From: a bacterium
GTDB lineage: Bacteria; Margulisbacteria; Marinamargulisbacteria; JABIPA01
Direction: 5' to 3'
DNA: 64,000 nt
NCBI GenBank assembly: GCA_018698675.1
Contig: JABIPA010000057.1
Location: 1-64,000, forward strand
The notes below the pieces were generated by a model. That model was not told the origin of the DNA and made no database searches. It saw only the letters and a program-made list of their open reading frames with translations. The position numbers were made by a program, and so were the translations under genes. Positions 49,601-57,831 of the stretch are shown one piece after another. Numbering within the stretch: the stretch's first letter is position 1; each line of letters opens with the position of its first letter.

Positions 49601-52370
49601 ATTTAATGATAAAATCCTGGCCAGTAAAATTAATTTTATTTTTGGGGCATTAATTAACCATTGGACTCAACCTGCAAGAACAAGTTTGAAATATTTTGTG
49701 GAAGGATACAAATATGGGGTCCAATTTGGTGACTATACCTACAGTGGGTACTCGGCTCTTTACTTCATAATTTTCCAGTTTTATCTTGGCAATCCTATCC
49801 CTGAAGTAGTTAATACGATTGAAAAATATTCTTCCTTTTTGAAAAGTGCCAAGGATGAAAGTGTCATCTGGAGTGTGAAACTAATAGAAGACTATTACTC
49901 AATTTTGATCGGGACCTTCAAAGAATTCGATCACACCCTCTATATTGAAAAAATTAAATACATCCAAGTTCAAGTCACCTGGGCCCAATACCTACTATTC
50001 AACATGCAAATCAACTTCCTATTCGGCGACTATAAAAAAGCCATAAAATTTGGAAACGATGCCTACAAACTAAAAGACGCACTACTCGGTCTAATCTACA
50101 GCATCGAATTAATCTTCTATCATTCAGTATCCATATCCAACTACCTGTCCTCGTCAGAAACAATTAAAGATTCCAAAACATATCTCAAACAATTAAAAAA
50201 ACACACGAATCAACTAAAAAAATGGTTAAAACTCTGCCCCCCAAACTTCAAATGCAAATACCTAATCGTAAACGCAGAACTACACAGAGTCCAAAACAAA
50301 ACCGAACAAGCCCTAGAATTATACGAACAAGCGATCGAAGACGCCCAGCTCAACGGGTACATCCACTTGGAAGCCTTAGCCTTCGAACTAGCCGGTAAAT
50401 GCTATCTCAACAAAAACATGGAGTTCGTAGCCAAAAACTATCTGCATCAAGCACGAGACCTTTACCAAGAATGGGGCGCCACAGCAAAAGCTGACCAACT
50501 CGTAAAATATTACCCAAATCTATTCATCGAACTCTTCGAATCAGATAGTTCGTCTCTGCTCCAAGAAACAGCAACAATATCTCTTGGAAAAGACCTCGAC
50601 ACCTACAGCATCATCCAAACATTACAAAACCTATCTGCTGAAACGGACCTGGTAAAACTTCAAAAGAAAATGTTAGAAACCATCATTAAAATAGCTGGCG
50701 GACAACGTGGTGTCCTTATCTTTAAAAAAGAAGGCCGTTTCTTTGTTGAGGCCATATTCGAATTACACAGAAATAATAGAACCTATAAAACCATTAAATC
50801 TATCCCACTTGTTGAGTTTAACCGTATCGCTAAATCAGTCGTTTACAATGTCATCGAGCATAAAAAATCAAGAATCCTGGATGAGGCAATCGAATCACAA
50901 ATTTTTAACCTCGACCCTTATATAGATAAGGAAAAACCGAGATCCATTTTGTGTATCCCAATGGTTAATCAACAGGAATTAAAAGGGGTAATCTACTTAG
51001 AAAACAACTTAATGACCCAAGCCTTTTCTGAACAGCATATCGAAGCATTGAAGATTTTGGGTGTTCAAATGTCGATAACATTTGAGGTCGCCAAAGCCAG
51101 ACAAAGCGACATGGTTGTTCGTGACATTCTAGAAAAACGTGTCCAAAAAGAGGTTCAAATCAGTAAAGATTTAATGGAAGAAGCACAAATACTTAGTAGG
51201 CAAGCAGCATTGGCAAACCTTACAAAAGGAATTGCTCACGAAATCAAAAATCCAATTAATAATATGAAGATCAACGTATTGGCACTTCGCGACGATATTA
51301 AACGACAATTATATTTTGAGGAAAATTCTGAAGAAGCAGATACATGGAAAGGTAAAATTAGCTCAAAATTTCTGGACCAATTATGTGGTTCCTCTGAAAG
51401 AAAAGACGACCTAATGACAGCCCTACTCGATATAGGGTTTGTAAGCGATGACGGATACCTGACAAAAGATTTTAAACCTGAACGAATCGATTATATGTTC
51501 GAACTACCCAAACATCTTAAAGAATTTGAAGCCGAGATGGACTTATACCTTAGACACCTTCTTTTAAAGCAAAAATATTGGAACCTAACGTTCGTACTTG
51601 ATGATGAATTCGAACGCGTATCACGAATCACTTCGTCCATGCTTCAATATGGAGAAACTGGAAAAGGGGTCACAAATTCGGCCTTTTCAGACATTATGTC
51701 GTTTGTTGAATCAAATCTTCTATGGGAAGAACTTATCCAAAAAGGATACCTCAATCAATCTGGATTCATCGAGCCAAAGTTCCGCCCCGATGACACCGAT
51801 TTTAGCCTAGATATCGGAAAATCATTTAAAAAATATGAACGCGCGATCATAGGAATAATTAAGGATAACCCTTATGCGCTTAAAAAGTCTGTTGATATCA
51901 CTACCCTAATTTCTCAGGTTGCGGATAGTTGCCATGGCCGATTTAGCAAAGAATACATCCAATTCAAAACGAATCTAGAAGCAAATTTAACAATGCTTGC
52001 AAGTGAAGATGCTTTAAAACAATGTCTAATTAACATGTTCGACAATAGTGTAGATGCGCTACTCAAAAAGGAAAATTCGTCTCGACACTTGGTGGTCACA
52101 TCCGAAAAATCGACATTCAAAAACACGTCCGGAAAATCTATCTACGGCCTATTGATCGAAATTTCAGATACTGGATGTGGAATATCGCCCAAGAACCTAG
52201 AGAAAATTAGAGACCCATTCTTTACTACAAAGTCCAAAACGGGTGGTCGAAATGCAGGATTGGGCATGCCATTTATTTGTCAGACGGTTGAAGGTCATGG
52301 TGGGAAAATTGGGATCGAGTCAATTCAAGGAGAGGGAACAACGATTCAATTGTATTTTCCATTTTCTTGA
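46668..52370 (+). CDS. Giant pseudokinase/AAA-ATPase/GAF/histidine kinase
   Basis: 1900 residues. Order: Ser/Thr-kinase-like domain (about 15-270), AAA/STAND ATPase (about 300-640; Walker A GDSGIGKS near 330, Walker B LVLFLDDIQWAD near 457), a long helical TPR-like region (about 720-1290), GAF (about 1320-1470), then histidine kinase (HEIKNP with His1524; N box NMFDNSVDAL near 1791; G1 SDTGCGIS; G2 NAGLGMPF). This is the trifunctional kinase layout best known from cyanobacteria. The kinase keeps Lys35 and YIAPEQTGR, but the H-R-D-L-K-x-x-N loop reads H126-C-G-I-N-S-H-N133 and D-F-G reads IEH, so catalysis is improbable. Two related inserts lie between H and N boxes. Receiver proteins next door are likely partners. 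Confidence 0.85.
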   Translation: MIPKDFHKKELLYEDTIRIIYRAYSTRDKTTVIVKRFKNTKFSLYENTITKNEFTTCQLINSPNLITPMYLTKHHGITLQIWENFNGISLKNWIQKNIQPDLDIFLKIAINIINSLATMHKKGYSHCGINSHNILINPKTLEIKLINIEHAIPIMDNDQFVQPPPIFQSNLEYIAPEQTGRLHKKVTYQTDFYSIGTVLFECLTGTLPFESSTKLDVLYSHIAASPPSSEERRKNIPTIISDILSICLAKNIKDRYKSAFEIEQALGQCSKILTSPQLPDGNPVTKPNQKSTFVLSKTLYGRENEFQHILQTFESSTSVSSSIIFVTGDSGIGKSKFVTEMCTPTLKNKNYFANGKFDQFEHNIPYSGIIKAMRILVAQIISEGPDSIILWKNKFNKALNTNAYIIIDVIPELETILNQEKPTEKTNQSNSKLTFHLHFQKFIEVFTKNKIPLVLFLDDIQWADNESLSVLEYLLIHKRNKNLLIIGTYRESEIYSESPVSNFIINIKKTKVPSKTIKLRGISVLDIEHLITQSITCNSSKITALAKLVHKKTQGNPFFVHQFLNHLHRESLLTFNYIDSVWEWDLKKIKTLSVTDNVVKLVTKKISLLNPKTQTVLKMAACIGSTFDIETLFNISNQSNKNTYQRLIEAIDSSYLVPLSDKPHELNSIVWNDHNMDWSGLNFECSFLHDKVYESVYKLLTPLEKESYHYKIGLYWLKHHENTRMIDIVNHLNKGNKLSLSIGNEKLSILNFQAGTKAKENGAYIKAYEFYNSGLQYLPSNRWNAYYSLTFKLCSGKATSSFLQGKYKKSESEFSEIIDRCKSNLDIAQVYNTKLTLYLNENRPIDAYKSGKTALRFLNVTITSTPKLWKILIEFIKSKINLPKKFMATELNKFPETKNKEIQLIIKILMDLTAPAYYLDKNLFALICLKTVNISKTHGNASASAHAYVTYGSLLGSIFNDYSLGYKFGILSLNLNKKFNDKILASKINFIFGALINHWTQPARTSLKYFVEGYKYGVQFGDYTYSGYSALYFIIFQFYLGNPIPEVVNTIEKYSSFLKSAKDESVIWSVKLIEDYYSILIGTFKEFDHTLYIEKIKYIQVQVTWAQYLLFNMQINFLFGDYKKAIKFGNDAYKLKDALLGLIYSIELIFYHSVSISNYLSSSETIKDSKTYLKQLKKHTNQLKKWLKLCPPNFKCKYLIVNAELHRVQNKTEQALELYEQAIEDAQLNGYIHLEALAFELAGKCYLNKNMEFVAKNYLHQARDLYQEWGATAKADQLVKYYPNLFIELFESDSSSLLQETATISLGKDLDTYSIIQTLQNLSAETDLVKLQKKMLETIIKIAGGQRGVLIFKKEGRFFVEAIFELHRNNRTYKTIKSIPLVEFNRIAKSVVYNVIEHKKSRILDEAIESQIFNLDPYIDKEKPRSILCIPMVNQQELKGVIYLENNLMTQAFSEQHIEALKILGVQMSITFEVAKARQSDMVVRDILEKRVQKEVQISKDLMEEAQILSRQAALANLTKGIAHEIKNPINNMKINVLALRDDIKRQLYFEENSEEADTWKGKISSKFLDQLCGSSERKDDLMTALLDIGFVSDDGYLTKDFKPERIDYMFELPKHLKEFEAEMDLYLRHLLLKQKYWNLTFVLDDEFERVSRITSSMLQYGETGKGVTNSAFSDIMSFVESNLLWEELIQKGYLNQSGFIEPKFRPDDTDFSLDIGKSFKKYERAIIGIIKDNPYALKKSVDITTLISQVADSCHGRFSKEYIQFKTNLEANLTMLASEDALKQCLINMFDNSVDALLKKENSSRHLVVTSEKSTFKNTSGKSIYGLLIEISDTGCGISPKNLEKIRDPFFTTKSKTGGRNAGLGMPFICQTVEGHGGKIGIESIQGEGTTIQLYFPFS
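51385..51860 (+). repeat. Pair of related 50-residue inserts in the histidine kinase
   Basis: Two segments (about 51385-51543 and 51700-51860) encode similar units: LLDIGFVSDDGYLTKDFKPE and ELIQKGYLNQSGFIEPKFRP, each followed by a LP/DI-x-K-x-x-x-x-x-E helix start. Shared pattern: G-F/Y-V/L-x3-G-Y/F-L/I-x3-F-K/R-P. The units bracket the helix that would normally complete the dimerisation domain. Confidence 0.65.
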
Positions 52371-52389
52371 GTTTTTTAATACGCCTCGT

Positions 52390-53769
52390 CTACCCCAACC
52401 CAGAAACAAACTGTCTCCAATCATCAAAAATAATCTGGAATTCAGCATCATTCGCCACCTGGTACAAAATTGCACTCACTAATAGCCCGATCCCATCATC
52501 CAAAATTTCCTTGGTTATTTCTTGATCGGATCGAATCTCTTCAACATTGCATTCTGGAAATAACAAAACAATATCTTCAAACAAGATAGGAAGCCCCATA
52601 TCTAACTGCTGACGAACCAGTTCATTCATAATTGATAATCGTTCTTGTTTACACATAGACTCAAAGACCGACACGCTTAATGTAGCCATTAATTTCTTCA
52701 GCCCTTTAATCTGAATTGCTCTAGAAATTTTATTCACGAGAATCTGTAAATCGATTGGTTTTAAAATATAGTCGAACACATTATTATCGAAACTTTTAGT
52801 AACGTAGTCAAAATCATCGTAGGCAGTCACCATAATTGTTTGAGAATCTGGAAATTTTTCGTTCAATTTGGGAAGAAGATCAACTCCCTTCTCGCCCGGT
52901 AAATCAATATCCAAAATTTTGATATCAAGAGACTCAATGGCATCCACTTTTTCCATCGCTTCATAAGAAGATTCTGCCGTTATAATATTCTCTGAAAACC
53001 GGCCCAAATAATCCGACAAACTATCTCTAAATACAGGTTCATCTTCCACAATTAAAATCGTTGGATTGGCCTTAATCAATTTTAAATAAATATCCGAACC
53101 AAAGGCATCATCCAAGGATCGTTTAATTCGTCGTCTGGTCGACGAAAGTTCTATTAAACGAAGAGGAAAAACCGTCATTAATTCTTCCCCCGTCACATCA
53201 TGTCCAGCTTTAGCATCGATTAGCTCTTTTATTAGTTGTACTTTACTATTAATCACAGAGTCCGCATTTTCGTCCGTTATCTGATCGATGAATAATCTAT
53301 TCATATCCTGAGACTCAAAAATAGCCCCTTCTTTCGACGATGCTAAAACCTGAAAAATCTTAGAATTCAGAAACTCCATCTTTTTAAATTCACCCGTGAT
53401 GCATGCCTCATACCGAAGTACTTTAGAAAAATCGCGAGGGGTCATTGGATACAACATAAAATGAGTTGTTCCTTTTCGAAATAAATCTAAGGCTACCGTC
53501 GATTGATACGTTTTTGAAAACGCAATTTTTGACGAGTAGGGATACCGTGTATGAATTTTATCGGCCCATTCAAGACCGTCACTCATATCTACATCATATA
53601 TAATAATGCTAAATTCTCTAGAAAAAATGGTGTCCATGTCGGAAAAACTCGAAACTTTTAACGCTAACATTTTAGGGTAATTCAATTTAAACCACGCCAA
53701 CGCATCATCGTTTTCGCTTAGAACGACTGTAGATTTAGAGCAATTATCTAAGGATTTGTTCCAGGTCAT
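52390..53769 (-). CDS. Two-receiver response regulator
   Basis: 459 residues. The first receiver-like domain (about 13-130) has IIIYDVDMSDGLEWAD, giving a possible Asp, but its acidic pair is weak. A helical linker (about 135-230) follows. The second receiver (about 235-355) is canonical: ILIVEDEPVFRDSL, IKILDIDLPGEKGVDLL, IMVTAYDDFDYV, FDYILKPIDL. The last 100 residues are helical with no DNA-binding domain recognised. It starts two bases after the stop of a second double-receiver gene and is convergent with the giant histidine kinase, ending 20 bases from it. A phosphorelay with that kinase is the obvious hypothesis. Confidence 0.82.
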   Translation of the reverse strand: MTWNKSLDNCSKSTVVLSENDDALAWFKLNYPKMLALKVSSFSDMDTIFSREFSIIIYDVDMSDGLEWADKIHTRYPYSSKIAFSKTYQSTVALDLFRKGTTHFMLYPMTPRDFSKVLRYEACITGEFKKMEFLNSKIFQVLASSKEGAIFESQDMNRLFIDQITDENADSVINSKVQLIKELIDAKAGHDVTGEELMTVFPLRLIELSSTRRRIKRSLDDAFGSDIYLKLIKANPTILIVEDEPVFRDSLSDYLGRFSENIITAESSYEAMEKVDAIESLDIKILDIDLPGEKGVDLLPKLNEKFPDSQTIMVTAYDDFDYVTKSFDNNVFDYILKPIDLQILVNKISRAIQIKGLKKLMATLSVSVFESMCKQERLSIMNELVRQQLDMGLPILFEDIVLLFPECNVEEIRSDQEITKEILDDGIGLLVSAILYQVANDAEFQIIFDDWRQFVSGLG

Positions 53770-53771
53770 TG

Positions 53772-54776
53772 TTATTCCAAATAGTCTTGAAAAAAATCTT
53801 CGAAATATCTCTTATGTAATGCTTGAATAATTTTTTGGTTAATTATCGATAAATCAGTTTCTGATTTAACCAAGTAATCAAAGGCACCTAGCCTAAGTGT
53901 ATTGATTATCAAATCAAATTCCGTAAATGCGGTTACCATAATAATTTCTGCTTTTGGATAGTTCTTTTTAATGGTTGGGATAAGATCATTCCCCGTCATA
54001 TCTCCCAACTCGACATCAAGTATCACAACGTGAATAGTGTGTGATCTACCTAATATTTCTAATGCTTTCTCACCAGAATTCGCTACCAAAACATTAAAGC
54101 AGTTTCTCTCCAAATAATCCTTATACCATTCACTCGTTTTGATTTCGTCTTCGACAACTAGTATCGTCGTATTCTTATAATCATCTACCGGAGGCCTTTT
54201 CACTTTTTCAGTAATTTCTTCCATATCCAACGATTTATTCTTTGGTAGAAAAAAGAGTTCTAGTTCTTTATAGGAGAGGGGTAACCCACGTTCTTTTCTA
54301 GACATCAACAAATTGAAAAACTGTGCCATACGATCTGAATAATCTGGATGTTCTAAATTATCAATGACTCGTTTTCGAGTTAAATAGAGGGTTAACGCTT
54401 TTTTTGCCAACCACAAAACTTCGCTTTCATAGGTTGGTAATCGAATCACGCCATGTGCTCCCGACCGTATATAATCGATGATAGGACGTGCAAATGTTTT
54501 ATCGTCATCTTTGTCTGTTTTTACACATAAAATAACTTCTGGGAAAAATGGATTACGTAAATCATGCATGTACTCCGCAGGGTCTTTGTCTGACGTTTCA
54601 GTAATATCTAAAAATATACTGCCAATTGCTCCATTTGATTGATGAAGAAGGTCTCTCGCTTCGGCAATTGTTGCCGCTCGTTTAACCAAAAATCGGTTAG
54701 ACTCAAGAACAGATTGAAAAAATTCCTCGTAAAAGTTGTTATCTTTACTAATGATTAATGTTTCTAGCCTAGACAT
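53772..54776 (-). CDS. Two-receiver response regulator
   Basis: 334 residues. Receiver 1 (about 5-130) contains LIISKDNNFYEEFF and GSIFLDITETSD with the acceptor Asp but has R-L-P in place of the usual K-P. Receiver 2 (about 205-325) is canonical: ILVVEDEIKTSEWYKDYL, VVILDVELGDMTGNDLIP, IIMVTAFTEFDLI, FDYLVKSETDL. No output domain, so it probably acts by protein contact or as a phosphate relay. It is the first gene of a two-gene unit with the 459-residue regulator and is divergent from the phosphatase gene at 54978, with 201 bases between them. Confidence 0.85.
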   Translation of the reverse strand: MSRLETLIISKDNNFYEEFFQSVLESNRFLVKRAATIAEARDLLHQSNGAIGSIFLDITETSDKDPAEYMHDLRNPFFPEVILCVKTDKDDDKTFARPIIDYIRSGAHGVIRLPTYESEVLWLAKKALTLYLTRKRVIDNLEHPDYSDRMAQFFNLLMSRKERGLPLSYKELELFFLPKNKSLDMEEITEKVKRPPVDDYKNTTILVVEDEIKTSEWYKDYLERNCFNVLVANSGEKALEILGRSHTIHVVILDVELGDMTGNDLIPTIKKNYPKAEIIMVTAFTEFDLIINTLRLGAFDYLVKSETDLSIINQKIIQALHKRYFEDFFQDYLE

Positions 54777-54977
54777 TCCTTATTCCCCTTTTAATTTTTT
54801 TCCAGTTTTTCCGAAAATCACACCGTTTATGTATGCCCGTTTTAAGAAGAATTTAAACTTTTTTTCATCATATCGACGTATCATCTACTATTAATGGAAA
54901 ATAGGTTTCAAAATCTTGGAATTTGGGCAAAAATAAGTCGTACACACAGTTAAAAAAAGAGGGGGCTCAAAATAGGA

Positions 54978-56597
54978 ATGGAACAGCACGACATGTCGTT
55001 GATTAAAGATACGACAATTCTCTTCGACTCAATTGATAATCTAGACTCTTTATTAGAAGGAATGTTAACTCTTTTTTTGAACCTTCTCCATGCCGATTCC
55101 GGGTCTATCCAATTAATCAATAACGGACACACATTCACAAAAATTCATCGCCAATTCCCAGATAAAATTAGACAATTTTTTAAACACGCTGACGGTACAT
55201 TAATTTCTGAGATAAGCTTAGAAACCCAGAAAATAATAAGCATCCAAAACTTTACTGAACAACGTGACATTCAAGGATGTCCAATTTTAAATGTCACGGC
55301 CCTAATGTGCATACCTCTCTTCTATAAAGATGTCCTTTTAGGATTTATTCATCTAGCAACTGTCGACGGGTCACCCGTTTTTTCGACCATTGATACCGAC
55401 GCATTAGATCAACTCATCGCTATTTCTTCTAGTTCATTAAGACACGCGCTACTACTTTCTGAGGTAAAAAAGAAACGTGAGATTGAAAAAGAAATTAACG
55501 CTGCCTTAAGCATACAAAATCAACTCCTCCCTATAAATGTTCCCTATGCACCTAATTTTGAATTCGCCCGTATTGCCGTTGCATCTAAAGAACTCAGTGG
55601 TGATTTTCATGACTTTATTAAATTACCTAACGATTTAATTGGTGTCGTAATTGTTGATATCACTGGCAAAGGAATACAAGCCGGATTATTTATTGCCATG
55701 ATAAAAGGAATCTTAAAAATATTTTTACCTGACTTCACATCGCCAAAAGAAGCCATTCAAAAAGTAAACGAAGTGCTCTGCAAACGTAATGTCATTAAAA
55801 AGTATATTCCGATGTTCTACGCTATCGTTAATACACAAAAAATGTCGGTATCCTACTGCAATGCCGGAATGGAACCCTCTCTACTTTGTTCCAATCAAAC
55901 AATTAAAGAACTTTCTACAGGAGGCCCTCCTGTTGGCGCGTTTGACGATAGCACCTACGAAGAAGAATCTATTTTAATGAAACCAAACGACTTTATCGTC
56001 ATGATTACAGACGGAATCACAGATGCTCGGAATGAAAAAGAAAATGACTTAGGATACGAAAAAGTTGTCAGCTTATTAAAAGATAGTCAGGGCCTTTCAA
56101 TTCAAAACGTCTTGAATAAAGTACTAGATTTCGCCAAAACATTTATAGGCGAACGAAATCAAAAGGACGACATCACTTTAGTAGGTATTAAACTCGCGCA
56201 TAACGAAACATCAATCATTTGCCTCGAGCCTACTGAAACGTATGAAAAAAAGATAGATGGGTCAGCTTGTGGTATTAAAACTATTTCAGACGGACTGAAG
56301 CAATTTTTAAACAATTCGTCGTTTAGTGAGAAGGCAAAAGAGACATTTTCAACCATCCTCTTCAAGATAAACCAGACTCTGCTAAAGCAATCTTACGTTC
56401 AAGCTCCGCGCGGCGATATTTTGTATAAATTTTTGCTATATCCGGACAAGGTTGAATTTATTATTCGTGACTATGGACTAGGAGTTTCTTTGGGGAGCTT
56501 GAAAATAAGTTTGGGTGATTATTATGATGTTTTTGAAGATGTATGGCTCGTTTCAACTAAAGTTGGAACCGAAATTCATATGACTAAGAAATATTAA
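54978..56597 (+). CDS. GAF-PP2C (SpoIIE/RsbU) phosphatase with C-terminal HATPase-like domain
   Basis: 539 residues; AGGA four bases before the ATG (ATG 54993 is an alternative). Residues about 15-150 are a GAF sensor domain (LHADSGSIQLINNG, MCIPLFYKDVLLGFIHLA). Residues about 165-390 are a PP2C-type phosphatase of the RsbU/SpoIIE group: INAALSIQNQLLPINVPYAP, SGDFHDFIKL, VIVDITGKGIQAGLF, ITDGITDARNE, QKDDITLVGIKL, which carry the metal-binding Asp residues. Residues about 410-539 resemble an RsbW-type HATPase anti-sigma domain (FIIRDYGLGVSLGSL). Such proteins switch partner anti-sigma/anti-anti-sigma factors. It is divergent from the receiver genes, placing it in the same signalling cluster. 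Confidence 0.82.
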   Translation: MEQHDMSLIKDTTILFDSIDNLDSLLEGMLTLFLNLLHADSGSIQLINNGHTFTKIHRQFPDKIRQFFKHADGTLISEISLETQKIISIQNFTEQRDIQGCPILNVTALMCIPLFYKDVLLGFIHLATVDGSPVFSTIDTDALDQLIAISSSSLRHALLLSEVKKKREIEKEINAALSIQNQLLPINVPYAPNFEFARIAVASKELSGDFHDFIKLPNDLIGVVIVDITGKGIQAGLFIAMIKGILKIFLPDFTSPKEAIQKVNEVLCKRNVIKKYIPMFYAIVNTQKMSVSYCNAGMEPSLLCSNQTIKELSTGGPPVGAFDDSTYEEESILMKPNDFIVMITDGITDARNEKENDLGYEKVVSLLKDSQGLSIQNVLNKVLDFAKTFIGERNQKDDITLVGIKLAHNETSIICLEPTETYEKKIDGSACGIKTISDGLKQFLNNSSFSEKAKETFSTILFKINQTLLKQSYVQAPRGDILYKFLLYPDKVEFIIRDYGLGVSLGSLKISLGDYYDVFEDVWLVSTKVGTEIHMTKKY

Positions 56598-56598
56598 A

Positions 56599-57432
56599 CT
56601 AAAGACTAAAAGATGTCCTCTCACGGGCACAATCATAAATAGCTTCAGGAAAATGGTCTTTACCCCATTCTTGAATTTGAGTAACAATTTGAGACATTTC
56701 GTGATCTGGACGAAGCGGATCATGATGAAAAAATAACGTATGTTTCACGGACGCTTCTTTAGATAAATTTAATACATCAGAAACAGAGCTATGTCCCCAT
56801 CCACCTTTCGTTTTATATTCCTCATCTGTATATTGAGCATCAAATACCCCCAAGTCTGCGTTTTCACAAAACTTAATGAACTTTAAATAAGATGACGAGT
56901 TCTTCTTCAGAACTCCTAATTCATTATCCGTACAATAACAAAACGATTTTTTAGAACTTATATGCTTAATCCTAATACTGTAAGTTGGTTCCGGATGCTG
57001 ATTTTCGAAGGTATCTATTTTAAACCCTCTTAATTTCACCTGATCAAATGATAAAAATTTAGGGGGAGATGCGACTGCGGACAAAGGAACGGGAAATCGA
57101 ACGCCATCAAAAAAGGTCTTAAAATAATTCTGCATGCGTCGTTTATTTGGGGATACGATAAAAATTTGTTTTCCTTCTTGGAAAAAAGGGTCGAATAAAT
57201 TGAGACCTAAGATATGATCCCAATGAAAATGGGATAAAAAAATGTAAATTGGTTTATCATCATTAATTTTTTTGCCTAATGGATAAATACCTGATCCTGC
57301 ATCCAAAATAATGTGTTCATTTTTTGTTTCACAATGGACACACGCAGTATTAGACCCAAATTTAATGGCCTTTGGAAAACTATAAGGAATCGTTCCTCTT
57401 ACTCCATAAAATGTGATGTTCATTGCATTCAT
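56599..57432 (-). CDS. Metallo-beta-lactamase-fold hydrolase
   Basis: 277 residues from ATG 57432 (ATG 57423 is equally possible). The metal site is visible: SHFHWDHILGLNLF contains H-x-H-x-D-H, followed by a Cys/Thr-Asp pair in CYCTDNELGVL and later HHDPLRPDHEM. The N-terminal ITFYGVRGTIPYSF and FGSNTACVHCET segments are typical of the group containing RNase-Z-like and cyclic-nucleotide-phosphodiesterase-like hydrolases (the G-V-R-G-T/S opening). Substrate unknown. With a nucleotide cyclase 4.4 kb away a phosphodiesterase role is tempting, but it is only a guess. It ends two bases from the convergent phosphatase gene. Confidence 0.78.
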   Translation of the reverse strand: MNAMNITFYGVRGTIPYSFPKAIKFGSNTACVHCETKNEHIILDAGSGIYPLGKKINDDKPIYIFLSHFHWDHILGLNLFDPFFQEGKQIFIVSPNKRRMQNYFKTFFDGVRFPVPLSAVASPPKFLSFDQVKLRGFKIDTFENQHPEPTYSIRIKHISSKKSFCYCTDNELGVLKKNSSSYLKFIKFCENADLGVFDAQYTDEEYKTKGGWGHSSVSDVLNLSKEASVKHTLFFHHDPLRPDHEMSQIVTQIQEWGKDHFPEAIYDCARERTSFSL

Positions 57433-57742
57433 TTTAACACAATTCCCTGTAAGGCCTTATACCAAACCTTTGTTAAACAGCTCTTTTCATCTAGTATTTT
57501 CAACTTACACATTTCGAATCATCTCCCTCGAAATACCCCACCATTTTGTCAGTAAAAACAACTATACACCGAAATCTATTGAATTTATTTACGACATAAC
57601 CGCCTATCCAAGAGGTCGAAAACTAATTTTAGAAAATGACACCATCCGTCCGTATTTACATAACGCTCATAAAAAATATCAGGATGATACGTTTCAGGAA
57701 TACATTCGTATACTAGCTAGAAATCTGAATATGACCGTTTAA
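57413..57742 (+). CDS. Doubtful small ORF in the 57433-57831 gap
   Basis: This ORF is the only coding candidate in a 399-base stretch. It would give 109 residues, with a start inside the divergent hydrolase gene and no ribosome binding site. The C-terminal half (KSIEFIYDITAYPRGRKLIL, RPYLHNAHKKYQDDTFQEYI) looks protein-like, the N-terminal half does not. It may be a remnant whose real start is lost. The remaining bases (57743-57831) are AT-rich and probably hold the promoter of the 57832 gene. Confidence 0.3.
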   Translation: MMFIAFILTQFPVRPYTKPLLNSSFHLVFSTYTFRIISLEIPHHFVSKNNYTPKSIEFIYDITAYPRGRKLILENDTIRPYLHNAHKKYQDDTFQEYIRILARNLNMTV

Positions 57743-57831
57743 CACTCTTTGTTTCAATTAATTTAAAATAAATGGAATTTTTTAATTAATTTTCACGATA
57801 ATTAAATAAAGAAACAAAGAAAACAAATACT

